A DNA stretch of 64,000 bases from Bolinopsis microptera. Its lineage: Eukaryota > Ctenophora > Tentaculata > Lobata > Bolinopsidae. A program made the position numbers and the translations under genes. The stretch lies in assembly GCF_026151205.1 (NCBI RefSeq), contig NC_087077.1, forward strand, positions 11,258,983 through 11,322,982. The letters are read 5' to 3'. Below are positions 47,201 through 58,035 of the stretch, piece after piece. The notes under the pieces are model-generated. The model was not told the DNA's origin. It ran no database searches and worked only from the letters and a program-made list of their open reading frames with translations. Numbering within the stretch: the first letter of the stretch is position 1; every line of letters begins with the position of its first letter.

Positions 47201-50200
47201 TATTCGGTCAAAATTACTTAATTACCGAGTGGTTGGTGTAATTAGGCTCATTTCCATGACAATGTCCCTCCCTCTCCAAGCAGGCGAGGTTGCTGAGTAG
47301 GAAACCCTTTGTACTAACCTCCCTCTGTACAATGTCTTATAATTTGTATAATGTATCCAGTTCACGTCACACATTTTACTGCTCGAACACGGTCACTTGA
47401 ATTGATTACACCCTCCTCCCCGGCAGCTGTGCTATGTTGTTAACTTTGTGAGTCGCTTTTAACGATGAAACTTTACTTGTTGTTCGGTGTTGGTTGCTGT
47501 GTGTTGTTCGGAGTTGCTCCCGTGGAAGAATCTGCTGGTGACGAGACAGCTGATGATGTGAAAGGAGAGAATGAAGTTCCGCCAGCTCAAAAATGGGAAA
47601 GCTTCAAAGCTTTGGAGACAGAAAATCCTGAGCTGGCATGGGAGAAATTAAAACTGTGGTTTAAAAACAACGGAAACATCCAGCACGTCGAACAGCCATG
47701 GAAGGACTTTAAAATTTTCAAAGACTCGCTTATTCTAGAACAACTAAAATCGACTGAGGACACAGCAGGGCAGGACACGTCTGAACAGAAGATAGAGGAA
47801 GCGTGGCAAGAGTTTGAGAAAGTGGGAGAGGAGGTGGGAGGGTTGTCGGAAGAGGAAAAGGTGGACGTGGTTCTGGAAAAGTTTAGAGAGTTTTACACTC
47901 AGGTGAAGGAGGATGGGACGCAGGAAAGTGGTCAGGATGAGGTGCAGATTGTTGAGGAGAGCGAGGACCACGTGGCAGAGGTTAAGGACGAGGCGGGTGG
48001 AGCAGAGGGTGGAGCAGAAGAAATTGAACTGGAAGAAGAACCAGTTGCTGAGGGCGAAGAAGGACCAGTCGCTGAGGATGAAGAAGAACCGGAAAATGTT
48101 GATGATGGAGAAGATGTAGCTGTTAGCAGGCCAGATGGGAACGGGGAAGATATGTTAGACAATGTCGCAGAAGATGCAACACACATTCAGTCGTTTCTAA
48201 AGCAAGAACAAGAAATGTTTCAGAAAACTAAAGATAATGTAAGAGCTTTATATCGTGTGAAATCATAGCTGCAGTAGTCTGTGTATATTTGTATTACTAT
48301 TGTGTCAGAACTGTTAATAAGGATTAAAATATATTGATTATTGATTAATTGGTTCTTTTATATATCTGAGGCTGCAATTTAGGTACCAGTGAGCCAGTAT
48401 TATAAATGTTGTGCCTATTGTAATCGATTCATTTTTTCAGGATCTAGCCAGCGAAATTGAGCAAAAAGCTGCCGCAGAGTAAGTTATATTAATACAGTTT
48501 CAGAGCTCTGTGCCTCATGTGTGCTTGATTTTTTGTGTTTCCCCACGTTATTGCTTGTGATCTTGTGTGAGAAATTATCAGATTTGAAACTTTCAACGCA
48601 CACATTTTGTCAGTATTTCCAAACTACCGAGGTTTTGTCAAGGAATTAGTTGAAACCCTACTAGATAATAATCCCACTGTTTTCAGGTCCGAACTAGTGA
48701 AAGCTCTTTCGGAGGAAATGTTAGCAAAGTTTTCAGAGTTAAAGGAGGAAAACAGTGCATTAAAGGAAAGAATATCCTCACTAGAAACTGGTCTAACAGA
48801 TAAACTAGATACTATCACCTCTGAACTAGCAGAGCTCAAGAAACAGGTTAGTTCGGTGTTATATCGCTTATTAATATTATTATATATCGGACTTCATTTG
48901 AAATTTAACTTCAGACCTTTAAATCATGATACCGTTGGGAAGGAGTCGTGAAAGGGCGATACAGTTTGTAGGACACTGCCCTGTCTTTATAGGATTGTTA
49001 TTTTATACCAGGCCGCCATTCATGTGGAATTCTCGCAGTTACAAGAAATCTCACGTATCATTATAGGTCTTTACTTGCAGGTAGAAGAAGAACCCGAAAC
49101 GGACGGGACTACTTCAGGGACTAACCTGCAGGAAGTACAGGACCTTATCAGCAAATCTCTCAAGTTGTATGCCGCTGACGAGGTCGGCATGCCAGACTTT
49201 GCTCTGGAAAGTTCAGGTTAGAATCGTAATATTGCTCGCAGATGCTTTTAGCTAAGAGCTAATAAATTTGTGAACCTTTCCCAGCGAAGCCGATTAAGCT
49301 AGCCTATGAAGTATGAATGCATACACAATTTCGCCAAACATCCATGTGGAAAATTATTTGGTTATATTTAGGTGCTGTAGTGTTCACTATTGGAGAAACT
49401 GAGCCCTACACCCGAGATACACCATGGATGGGTGTGTTCGGGATATCTATTTGGAGAAGTTGCAAAACTCCCCGACTAGCAATCCAGGTTTGAATTTCCA
49501 CACATGCAGATTTTAGGATTTTAAGATTTGAATTTCAGATCTTAATCTGTAAATACTGTCGCCCAATCAACTTCTCATATTAGATTGCAATAACTTGCAA
49601 GATCTATTCGTTGAAATTAAGTCTGGAATTTAAATTATCTTCAGAAAGATAACAGTCCAGGAAACTGCTGGAGTTTTACTGGAGACAAGGGTTCTCTGAC
49701 CATTCAACTATCAGCCCAGGTTTATATTTTTATTTGCATTTATTTCGTTTAATTTGTACACTAAGTTCTATTTCATTCGCGCTGACGACATAAACATAAA
49801 GTTAATTAAAATTATCCGAAATACGGCTAATCCTTAAAACACCCAGGTGTTTCCAGAACACTTCACGGTAGACCACATACCGTTAGAATTGGCGCCAAAT
49901 GGTAATGCCTCGAGTGCCCCATACTATTTCAGAGTTTTGGGACTCGACTATGGAAACGCCCCCAAAGGTATCTGAGTTTCTTTATCCTTTTTTCTCGATC
50001 CCGCGCGTGACCGCTGTACATTAGAATTGCTCACTTGATTATCTTTCTTTTAATCGAATTTTAAAGGAGATGAATAGGGGGGGGGGGGGGGGGGCAACGT
50101 TTTGTAGATTAAGGTAGATTAAAGTAGAATTTCATCCATTTTTTTGCGAATTCTACTCTACTTTATTCTACTTTATTCTACTTTATTCTATGTTGGCCCC

Positions 50201-50548
50201 CAACGTTTTGTAGATTAAGGTAGATAAAAGTAGAATGTCATCCATTTTTTTTGCGAATTCTACTCTACTTTATTCTACGTTGGCCCCCCCCCCCCCCCCC
50301 CCCCCCCCTGAATACATTAAAGTTCTGTAGTTTTAAAACATTCTCAATTTTCAGGTCACGTTTTAGGAAACTATGAATTCACCGAATTCCCCATCCAAAC
50401 TTTTGCAGTCCAGCAAAACCCGTACGAAAAGTACTTTCGTTTTGTTAAAGTAGAAATTCTAAGTAATCACGGCAACAAAGACTATACATGTTTGTACAGA
50501 TTCAGGGTACATGGTAGACCTCACGATACGGATACCTATAACGGATGA
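41239..50548 (+). CDS. SUN-domain nuclear-envelope protein (SUN1/2-like)
   Basis: SUN proteins span the inner nuclear membrane and bind KASH proteins in the perinuclear space, forming LINC bridges to the cytoskeleton. Exons: 41239-41411, 42496-42852, 43071-43131, 43353-43493, 43717-43863, 44102-44293, 44925-45203, 45420-45557, 48441-48478, 48687-48846, 49081-49216, 49372-49487, 49645-49719, 49847-49967, 50355-50548. Phases agree throughout, giving 775 aa (human SUN1 about 810, SUN2 about 717). The N-terminus is basic and Ser/Arg-rich (nucleoplasmic). Exon 4 has the transmembrane helix TLLLFLVLGTCGVVGLSV. Exons 5-10 are Glu/Lys/Arg-rich coiled coil. The last six carry the SUN domain: PDFALESSGGAVV, PGNCWSFTGDKG, FPEHFTVDHIPLELAP, and a final DYTCLYRFRVHGRP. 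The exon-2 acceptor (ATGACCAG) is weak. The start may instead be an upstream exon joined at 41251. Confidence 0.9.
41583..41762. repeat. 36-bp minisatellite, five units
   Basis: The unit GGTTAGAGGACCCCTCCTTG then TGGACACCCTCGGAGG is repeated five times with few substitutions. It is in SUN intron 1. 36 bp is a multiple of 3, so both strands are open in it, which produces spurious ORFs. Confidence 0.92.
41870..42170 (-). mobile_element. LINE reverse-transcriptase relic
   Basis: On - (right to left) the text AKPHKEDYTNVGDSEPILLS is followed, after decay, by SLFLDTKEAFDNITFQAIK. These correspond to the PGKEDYTN..RPISL block and RT motif A (FLD..GAFDN) of LINEs such as the one at 33631-37046. Frames are broken. 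It lies in SUN intron 1, antisense. Confidence 0.75.
42880..42965. repeat. Short tandem repeat (TGCTAAATNGNTATGTTTACAA), ~3 units
   Basis: Three imperfect units of about 29 bp sharing TGCTAAAT and GTTTACAATGC, in SUN intron 2. Confidence 0.6.
45558..47464. other. SUN intron 8 and possible internal promoter
   Basis: No recognised exon. At 2.9 kb in total (45558-48440) it is among the longest SUN introns, and it contains the signal-peptide ORF starting at 47465. A promoter for that ORF would have to lie in the last few hundred bases before it, but no clear element is visible. Confidence 0.4.
47465..48268 (+). CDS. Secreted/ER acidic ORF inside a SUN intron: alternative first exon or separate gene
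   Basis: ATG 47465 opens 267 codons to TAG 48268. MKLYLLFGVGCCVLFGVAPV is a strong signal peptide. A soluble region with Trp-rich helical segments (WESFKALE, WEKLKLWF, PWKDFKIF, WQEFEKV) follows, then a Glu/Asp-rich low-complexity stretch at about residues 160-220. A good splice donor AAT|GTAAGA sits at 48237/48238 in phase 0, and the next SUN exon (48441, GATCTAGCC) also starts in phase 0. Splicing would therefore fuse signal peptide + acidic domain + SUN coiled coil and SUN domain. If unspliced, it stops at 48268, with ATTAAA at about 48323 as a possible polyadenylation signal. No acceptor upstream gives an open frame, so it is not an internal exon. Composition clearly supports coding. Confidence 0.7.
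   Translation: MKLYLLFGVGCCVLFGVAPVEESAGDETADDVKGENEVPPAQKWESFKALETENPELAWEKLKLWFKNNGNIQHVEQPWKDFKIFKDSLILEQLKSTEDTAGQDTSEQKIEEAWQEFEKVGEEVGGLSEEEKVDVVLEKFREFYTQVKEDGTQESGQDEVQIVEESEDHVAEVKDEAGGAEGGAEEIELEEEPVAEGEEGPVAEDEEEPENVDDGEDVAVSRPDGNGEDMLDNVAEDATHIQSFLKQEQEMFQKTKDNVRALYRVKS
50077..50308. repeat. Intronic fold-back repeat bounded by poly-G and poly-C
   Basis: Two tandem palindromic units lie between a G-run (50077-50094) and a C-run (50284-50308). Each unit begins CAACGTTTTGTAGATTAAGG and ends with repeated TTCTACTTTA then a GTTGGCCCC-type junction, and contains inverted GTAGAAT/ATTCTAC motifs. The whole block is nearly self-complementary. It lies in the last SUN intron. Confidence 0.8.
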
Positions 50549-50693
50549 CACCAGCCTCATACTAATGCCTAAAATGTATGGTTGATAATTGTATAATGTA
50601 TATTGTATAAATAATATGTGCTATTTATGTATTTTATCATTGTAAAATAGTCATGTCGGTGATTATGGTTACTGAATCTTACACTGACCTTCA

Positions 50694-50699
50694 AATAAA
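50694..50699 (+). promoter_or_regulatory. AATAAA polyadenylation signal for the SUN gene
   Basis: Canonical hexamer about 145 bp after the SUN stop codon. Confidence 0.65.
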
Positions 50700-51340
50700 A
50701 AACTTATAATATGGTAGGACGGGCGTCGGAAATTATAGTATGATTGAAAGTTCGTTCAGAATTCAGATCATAGTTGCACTACACTCAGCTTGTTTTTATA
50801 AAGACGCCTTTAAAATGGTAAAAATTAAAGACGCTGAAGCCTTGGCCAAAGTTAACCCTCTTAATATAACGAACTGAGTGTATTTGGAACTGTGAATCGT
50901 ATTTGGTCGTTGAACCAAAAGGAGTGAATTATGTATAACATGAACAGCATCTTTACTTATTATCAAGGGGATATTGTTAGCTGTTGAAAATTGAATTTCA
51001 TAGGTTTATTTCAAGTTGTTTTTATTAAGACTGTTCTATACAGTCAATTGGGTAATATTCATGTCATTGAAATTATAGAATTTGAATTAATTTATGAATA
51101 TGTTATTAGCAAATTGAATAGTTTTCCTTCTCTCCCCGACTTTGAAAAACTTCATTACAACTGCATTCCACTAGTTAACACTGAAATTTTAACTTGTGCA
51201 GTCGAGGACAGTTGTAAATCAGCTCATAGAAATAGTCGGAATACTAATTAATATTAAAGATGGTGGGTTGATTTCAAGTAAATGAACTACTATCCATAGC
51301 GGGCTATAAGTTATTTAATGAAAGCAGTTTCTACTGATAC
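50700..51340. other. Intergenic, no gene recognised
   Basis: AT-rich sequence after the SUN 3' end; no supported feature. Confidence 0.45.
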
Positions 51341-51344
51341 ATAC

Positions 51345-51990
51345 AGGAATCAACATAAGATATGATCATAACCCGACTCTGGTTGCTGGGAGTGGGAAGA
51401 AGATTGAGAAATTCGATGACTTTGTATATTTGGGTAGTAGAATGAAGAGTTCGGAGAAGGACTTCGAAGTGAGGAAAGCTAAGGTATGGGGAGCGTGTCA
51501 ACAGATGAAGCTTGTATGGAAGTCGGATATGCGTAAAGATCTCAAGTTACGACTGTTCCTGGCTACAGTCGAGTCCATCCTTCTATATGGCTCTGAAACA
51601 TGGACTGTCAGCCAGACCCTCGCAAAACGTATTGATGGATGTTATACGAGAATGCTGAGGATGGCACTTAACATTGACTGGAAAGAGCGGCAGACTAACG
51701 CCAAGGTGTATGGACACCTCATCAGAGCATCTGATAAGATAACTGCACGGAGGATGAGACTCGTAGGTCATTTAGCCAGACATGAAGAACTTCTGAGTCA
51801 TCAACTTCTCTTCTAGGAACCCCTTCAAGGACATCGTCGAAGGGGAAGACCACACCTCACATATATTGACATCCTTCGGAAGGACACAGGGCTTGACGAC
51901 AGCAAGGAGATTAACAAACTCATGCTGGATAGACAGATTTGGAAAAAAAAACTATCTCTGTTAGGACGTTGAAGGCGCCCTAAGTCGAGT
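51345..51990 (+). mobile_element. RTE-like LINE 3' fragment, RT C-terminal domain with one internal stop
   Basis: An open frame from about 51375 encodes [75 protein letters not shown] at 51814-51816 interrupts it. The same frame continues EPLQGHRRRGRPHLTYIDIL to TGA 51970-51972. The 3' end GAAGGCGCCCTAAGTCGAGT resembles the decayed copy at 11545-12774. The RT active site and endonuclease are absent. Confidence 0.88.
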
Positions 51991-52046
51991 AAGTCGAGTC
52001 TACTGATACTCTGATTGAGGGGGGTTCACCCTGATTATTTTGTGGA

Positions 52047-52210
52047 ATTTGATTTCGAGATAGCAATTGACCAACAAACTAGGGCCTGTGACCGAACTCT
52101 TGAGGGGGTTGCGGACTCCGGGTGCCCACCGGTGCCCGGAACCCCCTCAAACGTTTGGTCACAGGACACAGGCCCTAGTTTGTTGGTCAATTGCTATCTC
52201 GAAATCAAAT
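52047..52210. mobile_element. 164-bp fold-back (MITE-like) element with ~50-bp arms
   Basis: Left arm ATTTGATTTCGAGATAGCAA.. and right arm ..TTGCTATCTCGAAATCAAAT are perfect inverted copies through GGGCCTGTG (about 45 bp) and continue imperfectly into GAGGGGGTT/AACCCCCTC. The centre is GC-rich (CCGGGTGCCCACCGGTGCCCGG). No coding capacity. Confidence 0.85.
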
Positions 52211-52803
52211 TTTTGTCGAAACTCAACTCCTCAGTCGATCATGTAATATGTTGAGACTTGAGAGAAAATACTTTCTGCCACCCGAAGTACGAATTGGATT
52301 TGAAGGAAGGCGCGGGAAGCTGATTTTGGATTCCACGCGTCTGCGCAATATTACAATATACCACGCTGCTATTATATACCCTAGCTTCCGTCCCATCACC
52401 TGAGCAGTGTAAAAGAAGTCATTTAAATTTGCCCTCTAGAGACTTCTACAGTCCTTTGAATTTTGTTCTAAACGAAAACAGACTTCGTGGGCTGATTTTA
52501 AGCTCTTTGTGCTTGCATCCACGCACAACGATCCAATGAAGCGCGCGCAAATTTCTGTCACAGAAGCTGTCCCGAAGCACACTTTTACCATAAAAAAGTT
52601 GCTCGGATTTAGCGCGCAAGAATACCGTGAGTGCTTCTAAACTGTCATCAAGCTACAGGCTATCTTGGTTTACGTGTTACTTAAGCGACAGTATTGGGAC
52701 TCCCAGTAACGAGGAGAGGAGGTTTAAGAAAACTAAATTGTACGCAATTTGCAAATGTTGGCTACAAGTTAGTGTCAGCAAATAGCCCATTTTAAATTGG
52801 TAT

Positions 52804-53210
52804 GGGAACGTTCACATATTACGTTAGCGAGTTTTTGGCAATTTTTACCCCCTCCCCCACTCCGTCAGCAATTGTCAGCATGGCATTAAGCTTCTACATA
52901 GGTGAAATATAGAAATAATAACAACAAAATTCCACACAATATCTTGTTGGGACACGTGCAGACTGTAGCCAAGAAGTAAAAATGAAGCTGATCTAACAAT
53001 GGAGACGGAATGCTCGATTGTATCGGTTTGTTTAATTCCAAATAAGGGAACAATATTGTATGGTAGGTTGAAACTTATCTGTGAGTAGATAGTTGCCCGT
53101 ATCACATCAATACGAAACTCGGAATACAGTCACCTGAAGCTAACATGTTTACTGCGAGCTTACAGATTAATATAAACCCCCCCGCCCCCCCCCCCCCCCC
53201 CCGCGTCAGC
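52804..53210. repeat. MITE-family fragment(s) with C-tracts
   Basis: GGAACGTTCACATATTACGT followed by TTTTTGGCAATTTTTACCCC matches the left end of the 2657-3043 element, with GTCAGC in place of GTAATC. A second C-tract with GCGTCAGCAG at 53177-53210 may be the other side. A hAT terminus GTTACGCCACTG lies at 53497-53508. Confidence 0.6.
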
Positions 53211-54374
53211 AGTTTTAACTTCGTTTTTACGCTATTCTTTTTGTTAGTAAACGCACTATTTTTGTGAACAAACAATTTTTATTATGATCAGCTTTACTTT
53301 TGATAGATATAATCCAACAAAATGTTTAAGTAAGAAATTTCTAAAAGTAGGATTTTGTTTCATCAATGACTTGCAAAAGGCCGACTTATAACCAGCTGTT
53401 GAAATTATAGCCTATCCGAGAAAACATGGTACTTTGGAAAAACTTAACTACAGTACTAGCAACTGCGCGTTTTGCTCTAGAAACACAGGCAATTACGTTA
53501 CGCCACTGACTGTATCCATAAACAAATCAGATCTGTTAGATTAACAGAGTATCTGATTGATTCCATTTCAGGTCACTCTCATCGTTATGAAACTAGGATT
53601 TCCATATGAATATTATCCAAAAAAAGGTTATCTATTTAAGATACCTGACGCTTATGTAATCATTGCCCGTTCTCTGGCAAGGGTAAAATAAAAAATATCA
53701 TTTATTTCCGTTTAGTCCCAAATTCGATCTAGTTCCGTTGTGATTCGATTCCTTTATACGGTCAAGATTGTTTTTTGTTGAAATCAAAATTAACTTACAA
53801 TGTGTCTTACGTAATGTCTTAAACTGAGTTTTCTGAAAATTCAAGATTTACAAACCTATATATAGAATTATCCTCATAGAAGGTTTTACAATTGGATGGG
53901 CAGGATGGCTGGGGCTAGTTGAGCTGGTGATGAGCCAAATTGAAGTAGAGTATTCAATATTATAACTTGATAACTTTACAATATAAGATTCAAATTTCCA
54001 ACACATTGTGTATATAACGTGACTAAAATAAAGTGACTTAATTTCAATCTGTTGTCAAAGGATTCAGGATTACGGATCCAGCTTGATAAGTTGTTCATTT
54101 GCCAAGATTCGCCCTCATTTGTTTTTTTATCAAAATATATCGATAGTATGAAAAGTCGATGCAACTTGCTAGTTGCTATCTGATAATAGTAATAATGAAC
54201 TTTCTGTACATGTTTTTCCTGATTTATTTTTCCATCCGATGGGTTAATGTTACGTCATAAAAAACGTGTGGCCATATTTATGATTATTATCTCATTTTAC
54301 AGAGCGATACCAAGTTAAAGTTGAAGTACACAAATCTGATAGGACAAATAACGGCCGATGGTGCAAAAAAAGGA
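53211..54374. other. Intergenic, no gene recognised
   Basis: AT-rich. Apart from the solo hAT terminus at 53497-53508 I see nothing assignable. Confidence 0.45.
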
Positions 54375-54920
54375 TTGGGCGACCCCTGTCCGACTCCGAA
54401 AATAGGTTTTTCGGACAATAGTTTATGTCAGATCCTACCATATGATTTTCTTGAAACTTTCCATAAAGTATGATGGTTATAGGACGCCGGACGGATGATC
54501 TGTGTAAGTTTGGGCGAATTTCTATGGGCAAAATTTGAGATATCACCTTAAACACAAAAAATATCTTGGGCGACCCCTGTCCGACTCCGAAAATAGGTTT
54601 TTCGGACAATAGTTTATGTCAGATCCTACCATATGATTTTCTTGAAACTTTCCATAAAGTATGATGGTTATAGGACGCCGGACGGATGATCTGTGTAAGT
54701 TTGGGCGAATTTCTATGGGCAAAATTTGAGATATCACCTTAAACACAAAAAATATCTTCAATTCGGTGGTTTGCAGTGGTTCCAAGGCATATATCTGGAG
54801 ATCCAACGCTAAGATTTTCTTGAACCTTTCCAGATAGTAAGATAGCTTTAAGACGAATAATCTGTGCAAGTTTGGGTGAATTTCTATGTGTCAATTTTGA
54901 GATATCACTTCAAACACAAG
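54375..54920. repeat. 191-bp tandem duplication plus a third diverged unit
   Basis: TTGGGCGACCCCTGTCCGAC starts units at 54375 and 54566; the two appear identical over the full 191 bp. A third, diverged unit (about 54757-54920) keeps TGATTTTCTTGAA-like, GTAAGTTTGGGCGAATTTCT-like and GAGATATCACNTNAAACACA blocks. Antisense ORFs across the units are repeats of one another and not independent genes. Confidence 0.9.
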
Positions 54921-57300
54921 TAAATAGTGCTATCGGACAGGAGTCGATGTCAGGAGTTGTGTTACCCAAAAAAAGTGCGGTGATAGGGCAATAGTGTGAC
55001 TTTGCAGTCCGCACCCACCGCAATCATATATCACCTCTGATGGTTTGTATACAATCTAGACTATGTGTACATGCAATGGTAGGTGCCTTAGTGACTATCG
55101 AAGTTCCATTTAACATTTTTATTTAAATCTATCTTAGATTGAGATAATGGGAAGAGCACGTCAAACTGAAAAAGAAATGTTCATCTGGTTACGAATCGAA
55201 AACAGATTACAGAATAAAAATGTTTGCCTCAAAATAAAATCTGAAATACCTACAATTACTGCTTTAAATCACATTAGGTTCTTGTGATCATGTCATGTGT
55301 GGTACTGGAGATCTAATCCGCATTCCGATAGGCACATCATTACTCAATTACTCATGGGATGATTTTAATTCATTTACTCGCCTCAAATCACGAGCTTATA
55401 TGCTTAATTCCGTTTTAAGTCTATCCTGGCCGTGATAGTTCGGGATTAAGTCCGTTAGCGTTTCAGTCTGTTTGCCGTTAAAATAAAATTGTATGATTAA
55501 AGACATGGGACCACTATCTCATTTCATATTTTCGACAAAGGATTATGAGTCGATGATAAGTGATAACTTACTCGAACTCAGGGTCGTAATTCCGAATTTG
55601 AACTTGGGGGAATCTGATTTGGCAATTGGAGGCAGGGGTCTGGGGCTGAGCCCTGTCAGAAAATTTGTAACTTTGTAAGTTAAAATTATGAATTTTTAGC
55701 AATTAGAAATCATCTTTCTCTTATGTATAGAAAGATAGAAGCACTTCTAGAATTATTGGACGGCTCACGGCACCTTACAGATCAGACATCAAAGATCTCT
55801 ACAGTAAGCAGGATTTCCCAATGCAATGATCATAATTATAGTTTGTAAGTTATTATTTGTAGTAAACCACAAAGAAAATTTAAATTTTTGGCCAAAAATC
55901 TTGATCATCCCCCCTCCCATCCCCCGGGAATTGCAGCCCTGCTAAAACTTGAATTAAAGATGCTCACAAATTACGATATAACATTAACGTAATTTCTAAT
56001 ATAAATATCATAAAAGTTCATTGCATAATATCTGGCACGACTTCAAGGAACGAAATCAGTCGCTTCCTGTAAGCGACTGTAATCCCAATATTGAGGTAAA
56101 AATTCAAGAGTTACAAGTTAATAATATTAAAAGTAAGCTATTATATTGAATTATGCTGTATATTATTATATACGCATATTCATTATTCTGAACGTTCTAA
56201 GAAAGAGCGTACACGTTAGACTAAGACATATTGAATTTCTAAAATCTGTTAGCACCTTTTATTAGTGCAAGGCGAACCTTGTAACGACATCTCTTTAAAT
56301 GTACTTTTGCTTTTGTGTCTCGTGTCCTTGGATGACGAATGAAAATTGAAAACTTAAACTCGATCGTCATTGATTGAAGTTCATTTCTCCCAAGACCAAG
56401 GTCGTTCTTCCGCAGTAACTGAATTATTTTCAGGCGTTGTTTTGCGTCTCAGCAAAATGTCTAGTAGTAGTCAGTGGGTTTCCTTCGGTGCGCTTGGGGA
56501 AAAATCTTCACTGAGTACAATGTATTAACTCTAAATTAGCGTAATTAAGTCTGAATTATTTCGTCTCACCGTACATCATGTTCAAACTATCTTGCTTTTT
56601 TCGGTATTTCTTTTTTCGATTTTCCACGCTGTGTATGCTTTCAAACTGAACACCTACAGCAATTATAAGCTAGCACCGCTAGTGCTTCTATTGCATTAGA
56701 GCAGTAGGTAATTCTCAACAAAGAAATCGAATCATTTTAGTGCAAAATCGTAAAATATAGTAGAACACGTGTTTACTTCTTTGATAAGCAACCAATATGA
56801 ATACTGATCAGAATGTTTTAAACTTTCAAACCTCATTGTTGGAGTCATGCCACAGAAAGGCAAAAGCGATTCTCTTGTTTTGGGATATTTATTGCAACCT
56901 TATCAGATCACTCTCTATATTATGTTCAGGAGAACATCTCTGAATCCTTGCACATTTTCAAGGTTAGGAAATCAGTTGGCTGGGAGGTGACATAGGTTTC
57001 ATTGGACACGTGATAGTGATCAGCCAATCAGCTTTTAGTTTAATTAAGGATCAATCAAATTCACTTAAATCACTATCATGTTGTTTTATTCAATGCTTGC
57101 TGCTCCTGCTACTTGTGTAAAATTAAAATGCAAATTGTATAAACCTTTCAATGTGAAACAGATCTGAGCAACTAGGCTGCGTGCGATTATGCTATATAAA
57201 TCATTTGTTGCGTAATTATTTGTCTTTGTACATATTTTTTATAGTTATTTAGAATATATATTCGCATTTATCCACACTATATTTACATTACACGTACAAC
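54921..57300. other. Intergenic, no gene recognised
   Basis: AT-rich sequence with no convincing exon, RNA gene or transposon. Confidence 0.45.
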
Positions 57301-57302
57301 GT

Positions 57303-57625
57303 GATATCGTTGGTAGAGCAAGAGACGCGAAATCTCGAGGTTCTGGGATCATTCCCCAGTTGTCCCTAGTTTTTCAGAGTTAATCATCACATATAGACAG
57401 CATGAGAGTAGGCCTGGCCAATGGCCATCTCGAAGTGATAATATTTTTTATACCTTGTATACTATTCAAATGAAACAAGCTGTGTTTGTGAAACAGCCTC
57501 TGTATCATTTCAGTTGACAGTATTTGCTAGGTCAGTCTTTTACTACTAGTAAACAACAGTCCCGGAGTACAGTACCGATTTGCTAATATGTAAATATTAT
57601 TATTATGATTATTATTATTTGGAAT
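57303..57625 (+). repeat. Candidate tRNA-derived SINE
   Basis: TATCGTTGGTAGAGCA (57305-57320) resembles a tRNA D-arm/A box. GAGA-CGCGAAA-TCTC is an anticodon-like stem with a 7-nt loop. CTGGG-ATCATTC-CCCAG (57343-57359) is a T-arm with a B-box-like GGGATCATTCC. An ATT-rich simple tail occurs at about 57590-57620, as in many SINEs. Pairing of the acceptor stem is absent, so it is not a working tRNA gene. Confidence 0.5.
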
Positions 57626-58025
57626 TCAAAACGAAATAAACAAGAGCTAAGTGGAGAGATGACATAGTTGATTAGATTTTTTACCATAATTGTTTGATAT
57701 TGTCGAATTACAATATGTTATGATAAATGTTTCTAATATCATATCGAGGCACATGCATGCCACCCCATACTACTACTAAATAGGTTGAAATATTAGTTGT
57801 TGTTGGAAATAATTTAATACAAAGCATTTTCAACAATTATTTTTGACAAAATGATATATATTTGAGTGTACCTATACTACCGGTCGCGGTTATTGGTATA
57901 TTTCTAGTACAAGATATCAATATCCCTTATCAATATCATTATCCCTCTCGTGATTAGATACGGAAACCAACAATAAGCATTTGGGAAACCTCGAATCTCC
58001 CTTTACACAATCTTTCACTTTTCAG
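57626..58025. other. Upstream region of the SLC1 transporter gene
   Basis: Presumed promoter and 5' UTR; no specific element could be assigned. Confidence 0.4.
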
Positions 58026-58035
58026 TCTCAGGATC

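Noticed and set aside
50991-51251. 86-codon ORF after the SUN gene
   Set aside because: AT-rich composition without domain, splice context or signal; likely chance.
54292-54869. Two minus-strand ORFs of about 105 residues with the same sequence
   Set aside because: They arise from the 191-bp tandem duplication and have no domain or start context.
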